Of a stretch of 64,000 nt of DNA, positions 52,101-64,000 are shown piece after piece. The notes under the pieces are model-generated. The model made no database searches. It was not told where the DNA came from and was given only the letters and a program-made list of their open reading frames with translations. The DNA is from Pictodentalium vernedei (taxonomy: Eukaryota > Mollusca > Scaphopoda > Dentaliida > Dentaliidae), in assembly GCA_031216915.1 (NCBI GenBank), contig CM062289.1, forward strand, positions 22,050,520 through 22,114,519, read 5' to 3'. How positions within the stretch are numbered: the first letter of the stretch is position 1; every line of letters begins with the position of its first letter. Both the position numbers and the translations under genes were made by a program.

Positions 52101-52970
52101 ATCTGTTGATTCTGCCTTCTTCAGAAATGAGGCTAACAGTGTCACCTTCACTACTGATTGCTCTTTTCTGGCTAAGAATCAACTTCCTGGTTCAGTATCT
52201 CCTCCCATCTGCATTCGGGCTCTCCCTGCTGTCGATGACCGGAGACCTCTTCTTTGTCCTGTTTGTGCGATCAAGACTTACATTACTCGCACTCAGTTCA
52301 TTAGGAGGGGTCGGAAGAGATTCTTTCTGTCTCTCATTCCTAAGAGGCAGTCTATCTCTTCCCATTCTATTTCCAGGTGGATCTGTCTTGCAATCAAGCT
52401 GGCTCTTTCCCGCTTGTCTGCGTTGGATCTTGTTTCGAACCTGTTTAATGCCCATGAGGTTCGTGCCATTTCTACATCCTGGGCATTCTCCAATTCTGTT
52501 TCGCTCCGGGATGTTATGAATGCGGCTTACTGGAGGAATGTCTCTACCTTCTCCTCCTTTTATCTCCGCCACCTTCAGCAGCAATCTGAGGACCTTTATT
52601 CTTTAGGCCCTCTCGTTGCTGCTCAGGCTGTTGTGCACCCTCATTAAAATTGTTTTTATCGAGGTTGTGCTTCGCTCAGCCTTGTTCTTTTCAAGTGCCT
52701 TCTCTCTATCTTCATTACAGGTTTTCGTTTTTGTTCTCTGCCATCCTTGCTTTCGTTCTAGCTACTCTTGTTGGTATTGGTTATGTGATTCACCTCCTCC
52801 TATTGTTTATTCAGCCAATTGTAAACAATTGTGAGTAGGTTGAAAAGAAATTAAAATTTTTTAGTAAATTTTGTTTCTTAACATACCTACCACAATTGTT
52901 TACCGGAGGCCCACCCTCCTTGGGGGTATCCTTGATATCGATGCCTCCCCGCTAAGGGGACTATAGGTTT
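49200..52970 (+). mobile_element. DIRS-like YR retroelement fossil, copy 3
   Basis: The visible parts are the end of the reverse-transcriptase region (about 49200-49275), an RNase H-like region (about 50900-51280), a tyrosine-recombinase region (about 51637-52647) and a 3' region whose internal complementary segment has arms near 52821-52840 and 52885-52903. The left part, including most of the RT and the left terminal repeat, is missing, and the right end stops at a family D fragment. A solo LTR (49276-50868) is inserted. It is broken by at least two changes besides the insertion, but is the least decayed of the three DIRS copies. Confidence 0.8.
49276..50868. mobile_element. Solo LTR, 1.6 kb, in the DIRS fossil
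   Basis: The ends are TGTCAGGG and CCCTGACA with an exact 5-bp target duplication ATCTA (49271-49275, 50869-50873). A tandem pair containing GAGCTCGCCATAAGAGCTTC lies at about 49708-49770 and a TATA-like run at about 50390-50402. No coding or second LTR is visible, so I read it as a solo LTR left by recombination. Gypsy-like and other families with 5-bp duplications are possible. Confidence 0.65.
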
Positions 52971-52977
52971 GCAATCT

Positions 52978-53310
52978 TGTCCATCTGTCAGTCTGTCAGT
53001 CACACTTTAGTTTTCTGGACTTTTCTTTGGAAATGCTTCAACCGAATGATTTCATTTTTGGTAACCTACTATAGAACGATGACTTACAGATCATGTTTGA
53101 GTTTCATGCTGATTGCATTATTCTTGTGTGAGTTATGGCCCTTGGAAATATGGAAAAGCGCCAAAATATCAGTTTTCCAGACTTTTTTTGGAATCGCTTC
53201 AACGGAATTCATGCTGATCACATCTAGGTTATAACATTTGTATAATAATTAATGCTCATTAGTCCGGTAGAGGACATTGTATTGCTTCAGCGATACGTGA
53301 GCCTTTGTTT
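52978..53310 (+). mobile_element. Family D Helentron-like 3' fragment (D2)
   Basis: It shares CAGTCTGTCAGTC, ATGATTTCATTTTTGGTAACC and the 3' end GGTAGAGGA, hairpin GTATTGC-TTCA-GCGATAC, TTTGTTT with D1 (12984-14199). It is 5'-truncated and abuts the DIRS fossil. Confidence 0.8.
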
Positions 53311-55061
53311 TATCATAAATTAGTATAAACACACCTGGCTTAACCTATACTGTTGATTGTTATTTATGCTTATTGTCGCTGGTTTTGTTATGAGAAATCA
53401 CTAGTTACTTTAAAGAACATAATTACAGTACTTATATTAATTTTGTTATTAATGTTAAAAATATTGATATTATGAAATAAAAATACTTGAATCCAATTGG
53501 ATAAAAAATTGTGTCTTTTTTTTTTTTAACCCAAATGGGATTTTGTTCGTCCAGGTATGGGATTATGTCCGCTGGTGTTTTGTCCACTGGCATTTTGTCC
53601 GGTGGGATTATGTCCGGCATTCACAAACCTCAAACCTGGAATGAATCATTACCACTGGACCAATTCCCTTTAGACCAAGATACCAATTCCTGTTAGATCA
53701 ATTCCCCTTAGATCATCAACTGAAATGTTCTACTTTGAAAATAATTTCAGACAGCTTTAGATGATAACTAGAGAAAGTCCTGAAAAAACGACAACAACAA
53801 AAACTGCCCTTTTTCAGGACCAAATGAAAGTTACTGAACATTTAATTATGTTTTTTTTTTTGGTATAATTACCAGTATAATTATTGTTAAACTACTTATT
53901 TTTGTAAAAGTTACTTATGGTGAAATTGTAAAATCACTTGTAAAAACTGATTGAAAATCCGTTTTAATTGATTGTAAAACCATTTTTCGCTTTGTAAAAA
54001 TTACTTGTAGAATTGTAAATCTGACTGCAAATCCATTTTGACTACTGTAAAACCAAATAAATTACTTTGTAAAAACTGATTTTATTTGAAAATAAAAACT
54101 GAATAAACAGAAAAATTGAGAGTTGTTCATTCTGTGTCAGCTTTAGCCACAAAACCGGCATCAGGTAACTTTATACCCAACAGGAATCAAACTGATTACG
54201 CATTTGTATAACAGATTAATACTCTGTTCTTTCCCAGATATGCTCTCGACAATAACAACGTTTGATAAAGCCATGTCAGGGTAATTTTGTCAAAAGGTTA
54301 CATGAATGAAGATAAACCTTCAGACACAGTTTATTTACAACACAATCGTAAGAGGATTAACTCAAGACCCTTTATGATTGTTGATAACGTTTACAGAGAT
54401 ACATTTACACACATAGATGTATTTGAAATGGGTGGGAGAGGAAAGCCTCCCTATTCTGTGTTAGATGAGGGAAGCTATGTTTAAATTTAAATTGAAACTT
54501 CAATTTTTTAATTAAAGTTTATGTAATCTAATACTTTGTGTGTGACATGAAAAGTACTGACTGGTTTCCCCAAACATATTAAAAACTAAGAGCACAAAGC
54601 ACATATCTTTTTGGGCGTCCATTACCCCTCCCCGTACCTAAGTCTGTTAGTCCTCCATCACCCCTCCACATTACCAAATCAGTGACGTGACCGCTATGTT
54701 GTATTGTTTTTGCGTGAGTACATCTCTAAAAGATGTAAGGGCCGCCATCTTGTTGACGTTATGCATATCATATGCACCGTATCTTGTTGATGTCATACAT
54801 ATCATGGGCACAACCATCTTGAAAAGTGTTATTGCTTTTGCCCAAAAAGGGTGCAGCCATCTTGTTGACGTCATGTGCATTAACGACGCCACCATCTTGG
54901 GTACAGAACTCACAGACTTGGGCTTGGAGAGGGGTGAATGTGGCCTGACAGGTTTTAAGCACGAAGGAGGGAATAACTGGCATTGGGTGCAGGGAGGGCC
55001 TAACAGCTTTAGGCATGAAGGAGGGCCCAACTGGCTTTGGGCACGAGAGGGTAAAGAGGGC
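53311..55061. other. No supported gene; short local repeats
   Basis: Local iterations include GGGATTATGTCCGG-like motifs (53528-53615), TTGTAAAA motifs (53895-54085), GCCATCTTGTTGACGT motifs (about 54740-54900) and GAAGGAGGG-type units (54955-55090). The 65-codon frame at 54287-54484 (ends KPPYSVLDEGSYV) shows no family I recognise and may be chance or a relic. No CDK2 last exon was found here. Confidence 0.45.
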
Positions 55062-56549
55062 CTAATGGACTTGGGCACAGGGAAGGGTGTGGGGAGCCCC
55101 AGAAAGGCCTGGATGTTTTGGGCGTTGGGTCATTGCGAGTCTGGCAAAATAAGCATGAAAAGGCCATTCCATACTACTTCCCATGTTTGTTTGATTTAGG
55201 TCTGTTAGGATGATAGCCCAATACTCGAGTACAGGATGCACAAAGGCTTTGTATAGTGTTAGTAGAATAGTCTGGTTGGCTCCCCATGATGTACCCTTTA
55301 GCATTTTTAGTAAATTAATATGTTTGGTCGCTTTGCTGGCAATATCGTTGGTGTGTTTATTGAAAGATAGGTTTTGGTCGATGGTAATGCCAAGGAATTT
55401 CACCTCTGTGCATTCAGGGAGGACTTTGTCTAGTAGTTTTAGGTCAAAGTCACGGTTATTTTTCTTACGGGTGAACGGAATTCTTTGCATTTTACTGGCG
55501 TTCAGCTTGATTCTCTACTTGGCACACCATTGCTCTAGGTTGCCGAGAGCGTGTCGAAGGGGTTTTTGAAGTAGATTGGCAGTATTATTAGAGACCTATA
55601 TCGTCCGCAAATTGTGAGATTTGAACGCGATCCTCGCAGATTTTGAAATCATTGACATAGATGATGTATAGGAGGGGACTGAGGACAGACCCTTGGGGGG
55701 TGCCTGCTTCCAGGGGAGGCTGTCAGACATTTCGTTGTTTACTCTGATTTTTATTTCATGACTGTTAAGGAAGGAAGAGAGTAATCTAAGCAGTTTCATG
55801 GGGAGTTCCATTTTTGATAGTTTGAGGCGCATTCCGTTGTGCCATACGGAATCAAACACTTTTTCGACATCTAATAGGACTGCCTATTTGCTGTTTATTG
55901 ATCGCATTTTTCATTAGAATGACTAGGCGATAGACATGCTCAATGCCTTCTTTGTGGTTTCTATAGGCTCTTTGTCATCTGTTGAAGAAGTCAGTTTCTT
56001 TGAGGTGCCCCCTCAGTCGATAGGTAATGATTCTTTCGATTACCTTACTAATGCAACTGAGAAGGCTGATTGGGCAGTAGCTGGCTGATCAGAAAGGTCT
56101 TTGTCTGTTTCGGTATCATGACACCAATGGCTGTTTTCCAACACTTTTTTAGCCATGGGTCAGGCAGGCATTGAATAGGTTGTTGAGTTTGTCAGTTAAG
56201 GAGTTTGGGCTCCGATTCAGAATTTTGTAACTGACTTCATCCTCGCCGGGCGAGGAAGAATTTTTGCATTTTTTTATGATATTGATGATTTCATCATTAG
56301 TGATGAGGGTGACGAGGTAGTCGTCATCCCCATCTTCTGGGTCAGTATCAAATTTAGGGTCACTGTAGATATCTGGGTGTTCGTTGATGAAGTCATCAGT
56401 GGCGTTTATAATGGCATCGTCGTTGTCAGGGTCTTGATATTGGCAATGGGTTTTTCTAGGAAGGTTGGCAAAAGTGTCAGTCTTGTCTTTGTCGGTACGC
56501 GTGAAAGAGCCATTATCCTTTTTAAGAGGTTTGGCTGCTGCTTTGTTGC
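55062..56549 (-). mobile_element. Jockey-like LINE, RT half (3' part)
   Basis: Read on the - strand, this is a non-LTR reverse transcriptase: NDEIINIIKKCKNSSSPGEDE, ISKVIERIITYRLRGHL, FDSVWHNGMRLKLSKM, the catalytic FADD at 55611-55600, and the thumb LPECTEVKFLGITIDQNLSF..KGTSWGANQTILLTLYKAF. Stops and frameshifts occur (for example between CLTHG and SVGKQ, and before FRMAQ), so it is dead. The 5' half continues at 62687-63820 on the other side of a hAT insertion. The 3' boundary near 55062 is approximate and no poly(A) tail was seen. Confidence 0.88.
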
Positions 56550-58086
56550 TAGGGATGAGTCGATCTATCAGTAAGCAATCGGCTATTGGCCGATAAAAGC
56601 CTATCGATAATCAGTATGGATAGCACAAAAAATATCGGCTTTTGCCAATTGTTGAAAAAAAATTATTGGGTACCTATTCTACCTCTATTTCACAGCCATT
56701 TTAATGTTCTGCTAATAACTAACAAATGTGCCGTGCATTACACTGTGTAGATCAGACTCCCAACGTAACATTTAAACAAGCATATGAAGAACTTTGTGAC
56801 AGGTCGCGCCACTTTTTTTTCCATTGACAGTGATTATTAAACTTCAGTTTTTCACGTAAAAAATCTGACGACATTTTAGCCTTTGTAAGACTGGCCCAGA
56901 TGTCTAGAGACATAGGCCACAGTCATACAAAGATTACAACGAGGTATGTGTACTTTCAACATCCAGGTGTGCACTTTCAACAATCAACACCCGATGCGGA
57001 AATTGGCAAATTGGGCATGTCAATTCTGATCACGAGGACCATACAGTAACACACAGAACATTTTTACGGAAAGGGTTGTTTTACTGTTTCATCAAAACAA
57101 GTCCTGTGGCAAAACATGGGCGCTAAATCCGTGATATATTTTTGAATGTTTTCTCGTAACTTTCTATGATTATGAACATATTCTACTTAAAAATTCTTAC
57201 TGTATGCAAATAAAAGAAATGAATGTCGTAACGACCAGGGGTGGCAGAACCATATTAAAATGGGGAAGGCACAGTTGACAGACCCAGGAGAAACCGAACC
57301 GACCATTGTTTTGACCCTGGCAGATGCTGAAGGTTTTGCTATCAGAATGGGGATGTGGGGGTGAGGTTCCCCCCCCCCCCCCCCCCCCCCCCCCCCCACC
57401 CAGAAACTTTTGAAAATGAACTTTCAACTGCTCATTGAAAAAAATAATTCAACACGGCTCGGGCTAGAGGCCGTATTTATGAACCGATCTTTACAAAACT
57501 TCTTGGGTACCTTTGTTATGACCGTGGGATGAGAACGAGTGTTTTTTGGTCCGATCTGAAATTCAAGTTGGCCACTGGCAGCCATTTTGTACAAAATTAG
57601 GTGCAATCAGATTTTTGCGCAGAACTTCCATATGAAAGTGCTGATTTGAATAATTTTTTGTATGACTGTTTAGTACCATGGGATACATCACATATAGTAC
57701 GGGTTTTTTTCTCGTGCGTTTATTATGCAAATTAGACTAACTATGTATTTAGTGTTACTTTCAGCACTGTAAGTGCAAATGCCAATACGGCTCGGGCTGG
57801 AGGCCATATTTATGAACCGATCTTTACAAAACTTCTTGGGTACCTTTGGTATCACCGTGGGACGAGAACGAGTGTTTTTGAGTCCGGTCCGAAATTCAAG
57901 ATGGCCGATGGCAGCCATTTTGTACAAAATTAGGTGCAATCAGATTTTTGCACAGAACTTCCATATTAAAACGCTGATTTGAATAATTTTTGTGTGTGAA
58001 TGTTCAGTATCCTGGGATACATCACATATAATACAGGTTTTTTTCTCATGCAAAAATTATGCAAATTAGATGAACTTTGATTTTTT

Positions 58087-61000
58087 AGCTCAACTTTGAC
58101 GAAGTCAAATTTGAGCTATTGTCATGGCCCGTCGTCCATCTGTCCGTCTGTCCGTACGTCAACAATTGGCTACGGCTCGGGCTAGAGGTCGTATTTATGA
58201 ACCGATCTTTACGAAACTTCTTGTGTACCTTTGTTATGACCCTGGGACGGGAACGAGTGTTTTTAGGTGTGGTCCGAAATTCAGGATGGCTGCCAGCGGC
58301 CATTTTGTACTGATGATGCAAAAATCTGTTTTTTGTACAGAACTTCTGTATGAAAGCTCTGATTTGAATAAAGTTTTGTATAAATGTTTAGTACCATGGG
58401 ATACATCACATATAATACAGGTTTTTTTCTCGTGCGTAAATTATGCAAATTAGACTGACTTTGATTTATTTAGTGTTACTTTCAGAGCTGTAAGTGCCAA
58501 GCTGCTATGGCTCAGGCTAGAGGCCGTATTTATGAACCAATCTTTACGAAACTTCTTGGGTGCCTTTGTTATGACCGTGGGATGAGAACGAGTGTTTTTG
58601 GGTGCAGTCCGAAATTCAAGATGGCTGCCAGCAGCCATTTTGTACCGACGATGCAGAAATTTTTTTTTTGTACAGAACTTCCATATGAAAGCTATGATTT
58701 GAATAATTTTTTGTATGAATGTTTAGTACCATGGGATACATCACATATACTACGGGGTTTTTTCTCGTGCGTAAATTATGCAAATTAGACTAACTTTGAT
58801 GTTTTTTGGTGTTACTTTCAGCACTGTAAGTGCAAATGCCAATATGGCTCGGGCTAGAGGCCGTATTTATGAACCGATCTTTACGAAATTCCTTGGGTAC
58901 CTTTGTTATCACCGTGGGACGAGAACCAGACATGTTAACTCTCCCGGAATGCCCGGGAAAATCCCGGAATTTCAGTGTAGTTCCCGGCCTCCCGGACGGG
59001 AATCAGTTTTGGACCAAAAATCCCGGAAAACAACAGTCAAATATTTCGTTCCCGTTGTAACTTACGAAAAACGTTCGGAGTCAAATCACATGCATTTCAA
59101 ACTCTGGTAAAAACTCACGAAGCTGTAAAATATGGATTTAAGTTAAATTTATTTAAGAAAAGGCTATTTTACGATATATATTTCAACTGTGTTCATGTTT
59201 ATTTCTGGGGTTTTTCTTTGGAGATTTATTATAAATGTGCGAGTGTCGAAGTGAAAATAGGTGACTTACATTCAAAAAATTGAAAACTCCACCTTCATTT
59301 AAATGCAGTTTTTGGAAATTAAAATATATGAAAAGGAATTAAATAATATATATTTATTTATTCCTTCATAGAATAGCTTTAATTCTCATCCCTTTTCCAA
59401 AATCAAAACGTAAACATCAACTATTTAGCACAGCTTAAAAGTAGGTTAATGTCGCTTAGGATGCCGAAAAATTATGACAGCATGTTTAAACACAATGGAC
59501 TTTTTTTCTAACACCACATTTATTCTGTTGTGCTGACTACAGAACTGTTAACTGTTGGCCATCTGTAACCAGAAAATTTTGAATGGAATTGAACAAAAAT
59601 GCTTCAGTGATGAAAAGAAAAGTTTTGTGTAGGGCATAAGCGTCCCACATGCATGAAGTTTGATAAAGATACTTTCTGAGTACTAATGTTCTTGAAGTAA
59701 CTGAACAACAGGACATCTTTTCCTTTTAACATTCCCAGACTTGGGAAATTATTAGCTAAATAGACATTGATAAGAGCAAACCACAGGTGGATGTGCTCTG
59801 TGGGACAGTGTGGGTGGGTGGGGAGGAGGGGGGTGGGGGGGGGGGGGGGGGACTCAGGAAGTAGAGGATACCGGGGGGGGGGGGAGGGTCAAATCAACAG
59901 TTATTTTATGATTTGTTTAATTTTTCAACATAGCATAAATGCATCAGCATAGTTGACAACTAGTTCTGGATATAACCTTGTGTTAATAGTGGTCCGTGAG
60001 CTGAAAATTCACAAGGTTCTTTCTTTTATTTTGCCCCCCGCGCGAACTTTTCCCTGAAATCCATCCCATTTCCCTGAAAATCACCCTCAGGTTCCCTGAA
60101 AAATTATTCTGGAGGTTAACGTGTCTGACGAGAACGAGTGTTTTGGGGTCCGGTCCAAAATTCAAGATGGCCGATGGCAGCCATTTTGTACAAAATTTGG
60201 TTCAATCAGATTTTTGCACAGAACTTCCATATGAAAGCGCTGATTTGAATAATTTTTTGTGTGAATGTTTAGTACCATGGGATACATCACATATAATACG
60301 GGTTTTTTTCTCGTGCAGAAATTATGCAAATTAGATGAACTTTGATTTTTTCAGTTCTACTTACACACAGTAAGTACACATATCAATACGGCTCGGGCTA
60401 GTGTCTGTATTTATGAACAGATCTTCACGAAACGTCTTGGGTACCTTTGTTATCACCTTGGGATGAGAACGAGTGTTTCTGGGTGCGGTCCAAAATTCAA
60501 GATGGCTGCCAGTGGCCATTTTGTACCGAAATTAGGTCTAATCAGTTTTTTGTACACAACTTCTATATACGGCTCAGGCTAGAGGCCGTATTTATGAAGC
60601 GATCTTTACGAAACTTCTTGGGTACCTTTGTTATCACCGTGGGATGAGAACGAGTGTTTTTGGGTGTGGTCCAAAATTCAAGATGGCCACCAGCAGCCAT
60701 TTTGTACCAAAATTAGTGCAATCAGTCTTTTGTGCAGAACTTCTGTATGAAAGTTCTGATTTGAATATATTTTTGTATGAATGTTTAGTAACATGGAATA
60801 CATCACATATAGTACGGGTTTTTTTCTCGTGCAGAAATTATGCAAATTAGATGAACTTTGATTTATTCAGTGCTACTTATACACTGTAAGTGCATATGTC
60901 AATACGGCTCGGGCTAGAGGCTGTATTTATGAACCAATCTTCACAAAACTTCTTGGGTATCTTTGTTATCTCCTTGGGACGAGAACGAGTGTTTCTGGGT

Positions 61001-61465
61001 GCAGTCCAGAATTCAAGATGGCTGCCAGTGGCCATTTTGTACCGAAATTAGATCCAATCAGTTTTTTGTCACAACTTCTACACAGCTCATATTTGTGAAC
61101 TGATCTTCACGAAACTTCTTGGGTACCTTTGTTTTCACCTTGGGACAGGAATGAGTGTGTTTTGGGGTGCCTTTGTTATCACTGTGCTATGAGAACAAAT
61201 ATTTTGGGGTTCAGTCAGACCCACTCTGGGACTCAAAAGATTTTTTACTAGTTTAGCATCTGACTGTCAGCCACCTTTACAATACTTTACCTATACATTT
61301 GTTACAGGCAACGGTTAGTATTTATGTACAGACCGTTACAATACTTTATATGTACCTTTGTTATCAGGTCATTACCTAGATGTTTGTCTTTGCTGTGTCA
61401 CATACTATACATGTACATGTCTTTGTCTTGACAAGTTGAGCTACAGTGTCATTGACACTTTCATT
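58087..61465 (+). mobile_element. Family A Helentron-like element (H5) nested in H4
   Basis: The 5' hairpin AGCTCAACTTTGAC-GAA-GTCAAATTTGAGCT is compensated: C-to-A and G-to-T style changes keep the pairing seen in H1. The 3' end TTCATT is at 61465. The host is cut at TGATTTTTT / CAGTGCTAC; uncut units read TGATTTTTTCAGTGCTAC. A 1.2-kb hAT (58927-60127) sits in its units. Without it, H5 is about 2.17 kb. Confidence 0.85.
58927..60127 (+). mobile_element. Non-autonomous hAT, 1.2 kb, nested in H5
   Basis: The ends are CAGACATGTTAAC and GTTAACGTGTCTG, with an exact 8-bp duplication ACGAGAAC (58919-58926, 60128-60135). Uncut satellite units read GGGACGAGAACGAGTG. Subterminal CCCGG/CCCTGAAA motifs are iterated at the ends. 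G runs occur at about 59826-59850 and 59872-59884. No transposase is present. Confidence 0.92.
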
Positions 61466-62686
61466 CAGTGCTACTAACACACAGTAAGTACACAGGTCAA
61501 TACGGCTCGGGCTAGAGTCTGTATTTATGAACCGATCTTCACAAAACATCTTGGGTACCTTTGTTATCACCTTGGGATGAGAACGAATGTTTCTGGGTGC
61601 GGACCAAAATTCAAGATGGCTGCCAGTGGCCATTTTGTACCGAAATTAGGTCTAATCAGTTTTTTGTACACAACTTCTATACGGCTCAGACTAGAGGCTG
61701 TTTTTATGAACCAATCTTTACGAAACTTCTTGGGTACCTTTGTTATCACCGTGGGATGAGAACGAGTGTTTTTGGGTGTGGTCCGACATTCAAGATGGCC
61801 ACCAGAAGCCATTTTGTACCAAAATTAGTGCAATCAGTCTTTTGTACAGAACTTCTATATGAAAGTTCTGATTTGAATAAATTTTTGTATGAATTTTAGT
61901 AACATGGAATACATCACATATAGTACAGGTTTTTTTCTCGTGCAGAAATTATGCAAATTAGATGAACTTTGATTTTTTCAGTGCTACTTACACACTGTAA
62001 GTACACAGGTCAATACGGCTCGGACTAGAGGCTGTATTTATCAACTGATCTTTACGAAACTTCTTGGGTACCTTTGTTATCACCTTGGAACGAGAACGAG
62101 TGTTTTTGGGTGCAGTCCAAAATTCAAGATGGCTGCCAGTGGCCATTTTGTACCGAAATTAGGTCCAATCAGTTTTTTGTCACAACTTCAATACAGCTCG
62201 TATTTATGAACTGATCTTCACAAAACTTCTTGGGTACCTTTGTTTTCACCTTGGGACAGGAACAAGTGAGTTTCGGGGTGCCTTTGTTATCACTTTGCTA
62301 TGAGAACAAATATTTTGGGGTTCAGTCAGACCCACTCTGGGACACAAAGATTTCTTTTCTAGTTTAGCATCTGACTGTCACCCACCTTTACAATACTTTA
62401 CCTATACATTTGTTACAGGCTGCGGTCAGTATTTATGTACAGACTGTTACAATACTTTTTATGTACCTTTGTTATCAGGTCATTACCTAGATGTTTGTCA
62501 TTGCTGTGTCACATACTATACATGTACATGTCTTAACAATTTGAGCTACAGTGTCATTGACACTTTCATTATGGAAATAATATGGGTGAACAAAATTATT
62601 TGGTATTGGCATCGGTATCGGCCGATAGTAAATCAAAACTATTTAGTTTCAGATGAATAGGCAAATCTCTTATCGGCTCATCACTA

Positions 62687-63820
62687 TTTGTTGCCTTTGT
62701 TTTTTTTTGACCAGGAAGTGTTTTGAACGAGTTCCAGAATGTTTTGGCATCACTGACCTCAATTAGATGGGCTGTTGGTTTTTCCCAGTAGGCCTGTTTT
62801 CAGTTTGGAGGGCTTTTTTAACCTCGATATGGAGACGGTTGTACGTTGTTTTGAGGTCAGCTTTTTTGAGGGGTCGTTTTCTGCTTTGAGAGCTCGAAGC
62901 GCTTTCCGTTTGGTTTTGAGTAATGAGAGTGTGTTGCCCGGGATAGTACTTCTCCAGGGGCGCACTTCTTTTGGGCATATTTCATTAAGGGTTGAGTTGA
63001 TGATTTTTTCTAAGCCCTTGCACTGGGCTTCGAGTTCAGTGGCGTTTGATAGAGAGCTGTCGGTGAGTTTGACATTGATGATGTCGCGGTAGAGGTTCCA
63101 GTTTATTTTTCTAAAATTTCTGCAGAAAGAAGGGGGGGGGGGGGGGGAGGGGGTACCTGAGGGGGCCATTGCCTATTGGATTGAAGCCGGGACCGGGAGG
63201 TGGTCGCTGCCCAGGTCATTATCAACGTCCCAGTGGTCGTCGATCTGATTTATGAGAGAATCGCTGGTGATTATTAGATCAAGGATTTCGGATGGAAATA
63301 GTGGGTTGCTGATGTAAGTTGCTTAGTTGTCGTTCAAAACCACGTGTAAGTTATGTGTAAGTTATGTTTTTTGGTGATTTCAAGAAGGGCTTCACCATTG
63401 GGGTAGTTTTTTTGCAGCCAAAGTATAGGTGTTTGGCTTTGAAGTCGCCGAGGAAGATACAGTGTTTGTATTTCCTCATGAAAAATTCAAAGACTTTGTC
63501 AGATACGATTTTTTTGGGGTCTTTGTAATAACAAACAATCGCTATGTTTTTATTATCGGCTGTGATTTCGGCATCGAGGTGATCAGTTTTAATGGTTTTA
63601 CTTTTGATGTTCTGCTTTATTAGAAGAGCAATGCTGCCACCTTTGGTGACATGTCGGTCTCTTCTAATAAAGCAGAATCCACTGAGTGAGAAGTTTTTAT
63701 CTTTGTTTAGCCAACTTTTGCATAAACAGACTATGTATTTTCAAAATATCGGCTCATTTGGAATATTTTTATTATTAACGCTTCTCGCATTCCATATGGC
63801 TATTTGGAATTTATTCATGA
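62687..63820 (-). mobile_element. Jockey-like LINE, endonuclease half (5' part)
   Basis: On the - strand a frame begins with ATG at 63818: MNKFQIAIWNARSV, the start of an APE-type endonuclease. It is followed by RRDRHVTKGGSIALLIKQNI, IFLGDFKAKH (GDFNA motif with Asn changed to Lys), DNDLGSDHLPV and the linker up to the RT (INWNLYRDIINVKLTDSS..). A stop soon after NEPIF and frameshifts near 63340 and 63170 disable it. A G-run expansion lies at 63131-63148. Sequence from 63821 to 64000 may be its 5' UTR. The RT half resumes at 56549. Confidence 0.85.
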
Positions 63821-64000
63821 TGGGTGTGATAATTAATCGCGGTGATTGGTTATTAATTAGTAGCGGCTTTTAGTTAGTATTTATTGTGGCTTTGACTAGA
63901 GATTCCGAGATTTGAGTTCTGAATAGCCAAGATGCTGATCGGCTAACGTCTTGGCATATGTCACCCAAATTGGTATTGACATGTTTGTTAAGTACTGAGT

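Larger units (their letters stand above)
57448..62570 (+). mobile_element. Family A Helentron-like element (H4), 5'-truncated
   Basis: It starts within a 333-bp unit (about 57448, CACGGCTCGGGCTAGAGG) without the 5' hairpin and ends with the standard terminus TTGAGCT..hairpin..TTCATT at 62570. It is interrupted by H5 (58087-61465). It lies inside the hAT at 56550-62686. Confidence 0.8.
56550..62686 (+). mobile_element. hAT element inserted in the LINE
   Basis: The ends are TAGGGATGAG and CTCATCACTA, flanked by an exact 8-bp duplication TTTGTTGC (56542-56549, 62687-62694). Subterminal CGGCTATTGGCCGATA and CGGTATCGGCCGATAG blocks match the region at 44489-48031. No transposase was recognised, so it is non-autonomous or gutted. 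About 0.9 kb on the left (56550-57447, with a C run at 57370-57398) and 0.1 kb on the right are its own; the rest is nested family A DNA. Confidence 0.85.

Noticed and set aside
54287-54484. 65-codon frame as a small gene
   Set aside because: I recognised no family and saw no splice or promoter context. The length is within chance for this A/T-rich stretch.

Overview
The window is intron-rich, repeat-saturated animal nuclear DNA. The one host gene I can support is a cyclin-dependent kinase 2 (CDK2) on the + strand. Four consecutive coding exons are visible at 3469-3639, 8840-8941, 16738-16807 and 38767-38900, with matching splice sites and phases. They run from the start of the catalytic-loop exon (SYLHQLL) to just before the C-terminal exon. 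The N-terminal exons should lie upstream of the window. I could not find the last, short exon between 38901 and 64000. The organism is probably a marine invertebrate, perhaps a mollusc or a related lophotrochozoan. This is inferred from Helentron-like elements with central satellites, DIRS retroelements, tRNA-SINEs and many long poly(G) runs; no species can be named.

Nearly everything else is mobile DNA in the introns. The dominant component is a set of non-autonomous elements that I read as Helentron/HINE-like. Each has a 5' hairpin, a central tandem array, a 3' subterminal repeat complementary to the 5' end, usually a 3' hairpin, and insertion inside T runs without target duplication. Four sequence families (called A-D here) share this plan: A at 1-2181, 6588-8418, 17307-22223, 17900-19726, 57448-62570 and 58087-61465; B at 5889-8794 and 14914-16702; C at 20576-21033; D at 12984-14199 and 52978-53310. 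They insert into each other and into themselves.

Layout: 1-3468 is a satellite array plus a duplicated intron/exon boundary. 3640-8839 holds a TTAA MITE carrying a mariner-like insert, then element B with an A element inside it. 8942-16737 holds a TTAA MITE, small repeats, a D element, a tRNA-SINE and a B element. 16808-38766 holds two DIRS fossils (one split by nested A and C elements, one sitting inside a TTAA MITE), several palindromic MITEs and SINEs. 38901-64000 holds a 5.5-kb hAT transposon with a nearly complete transposase, another hAT-like region, a third DIRS fossil cut by a solo LTR, and an antisense Jockey-like LINE. The LINE is split by a hAT element that contains an A element, which contains another A element, which contains a small hAT.

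No rRNA gene, free-standing tRNA gene, CRISPR array or bacterial-type operon is present.
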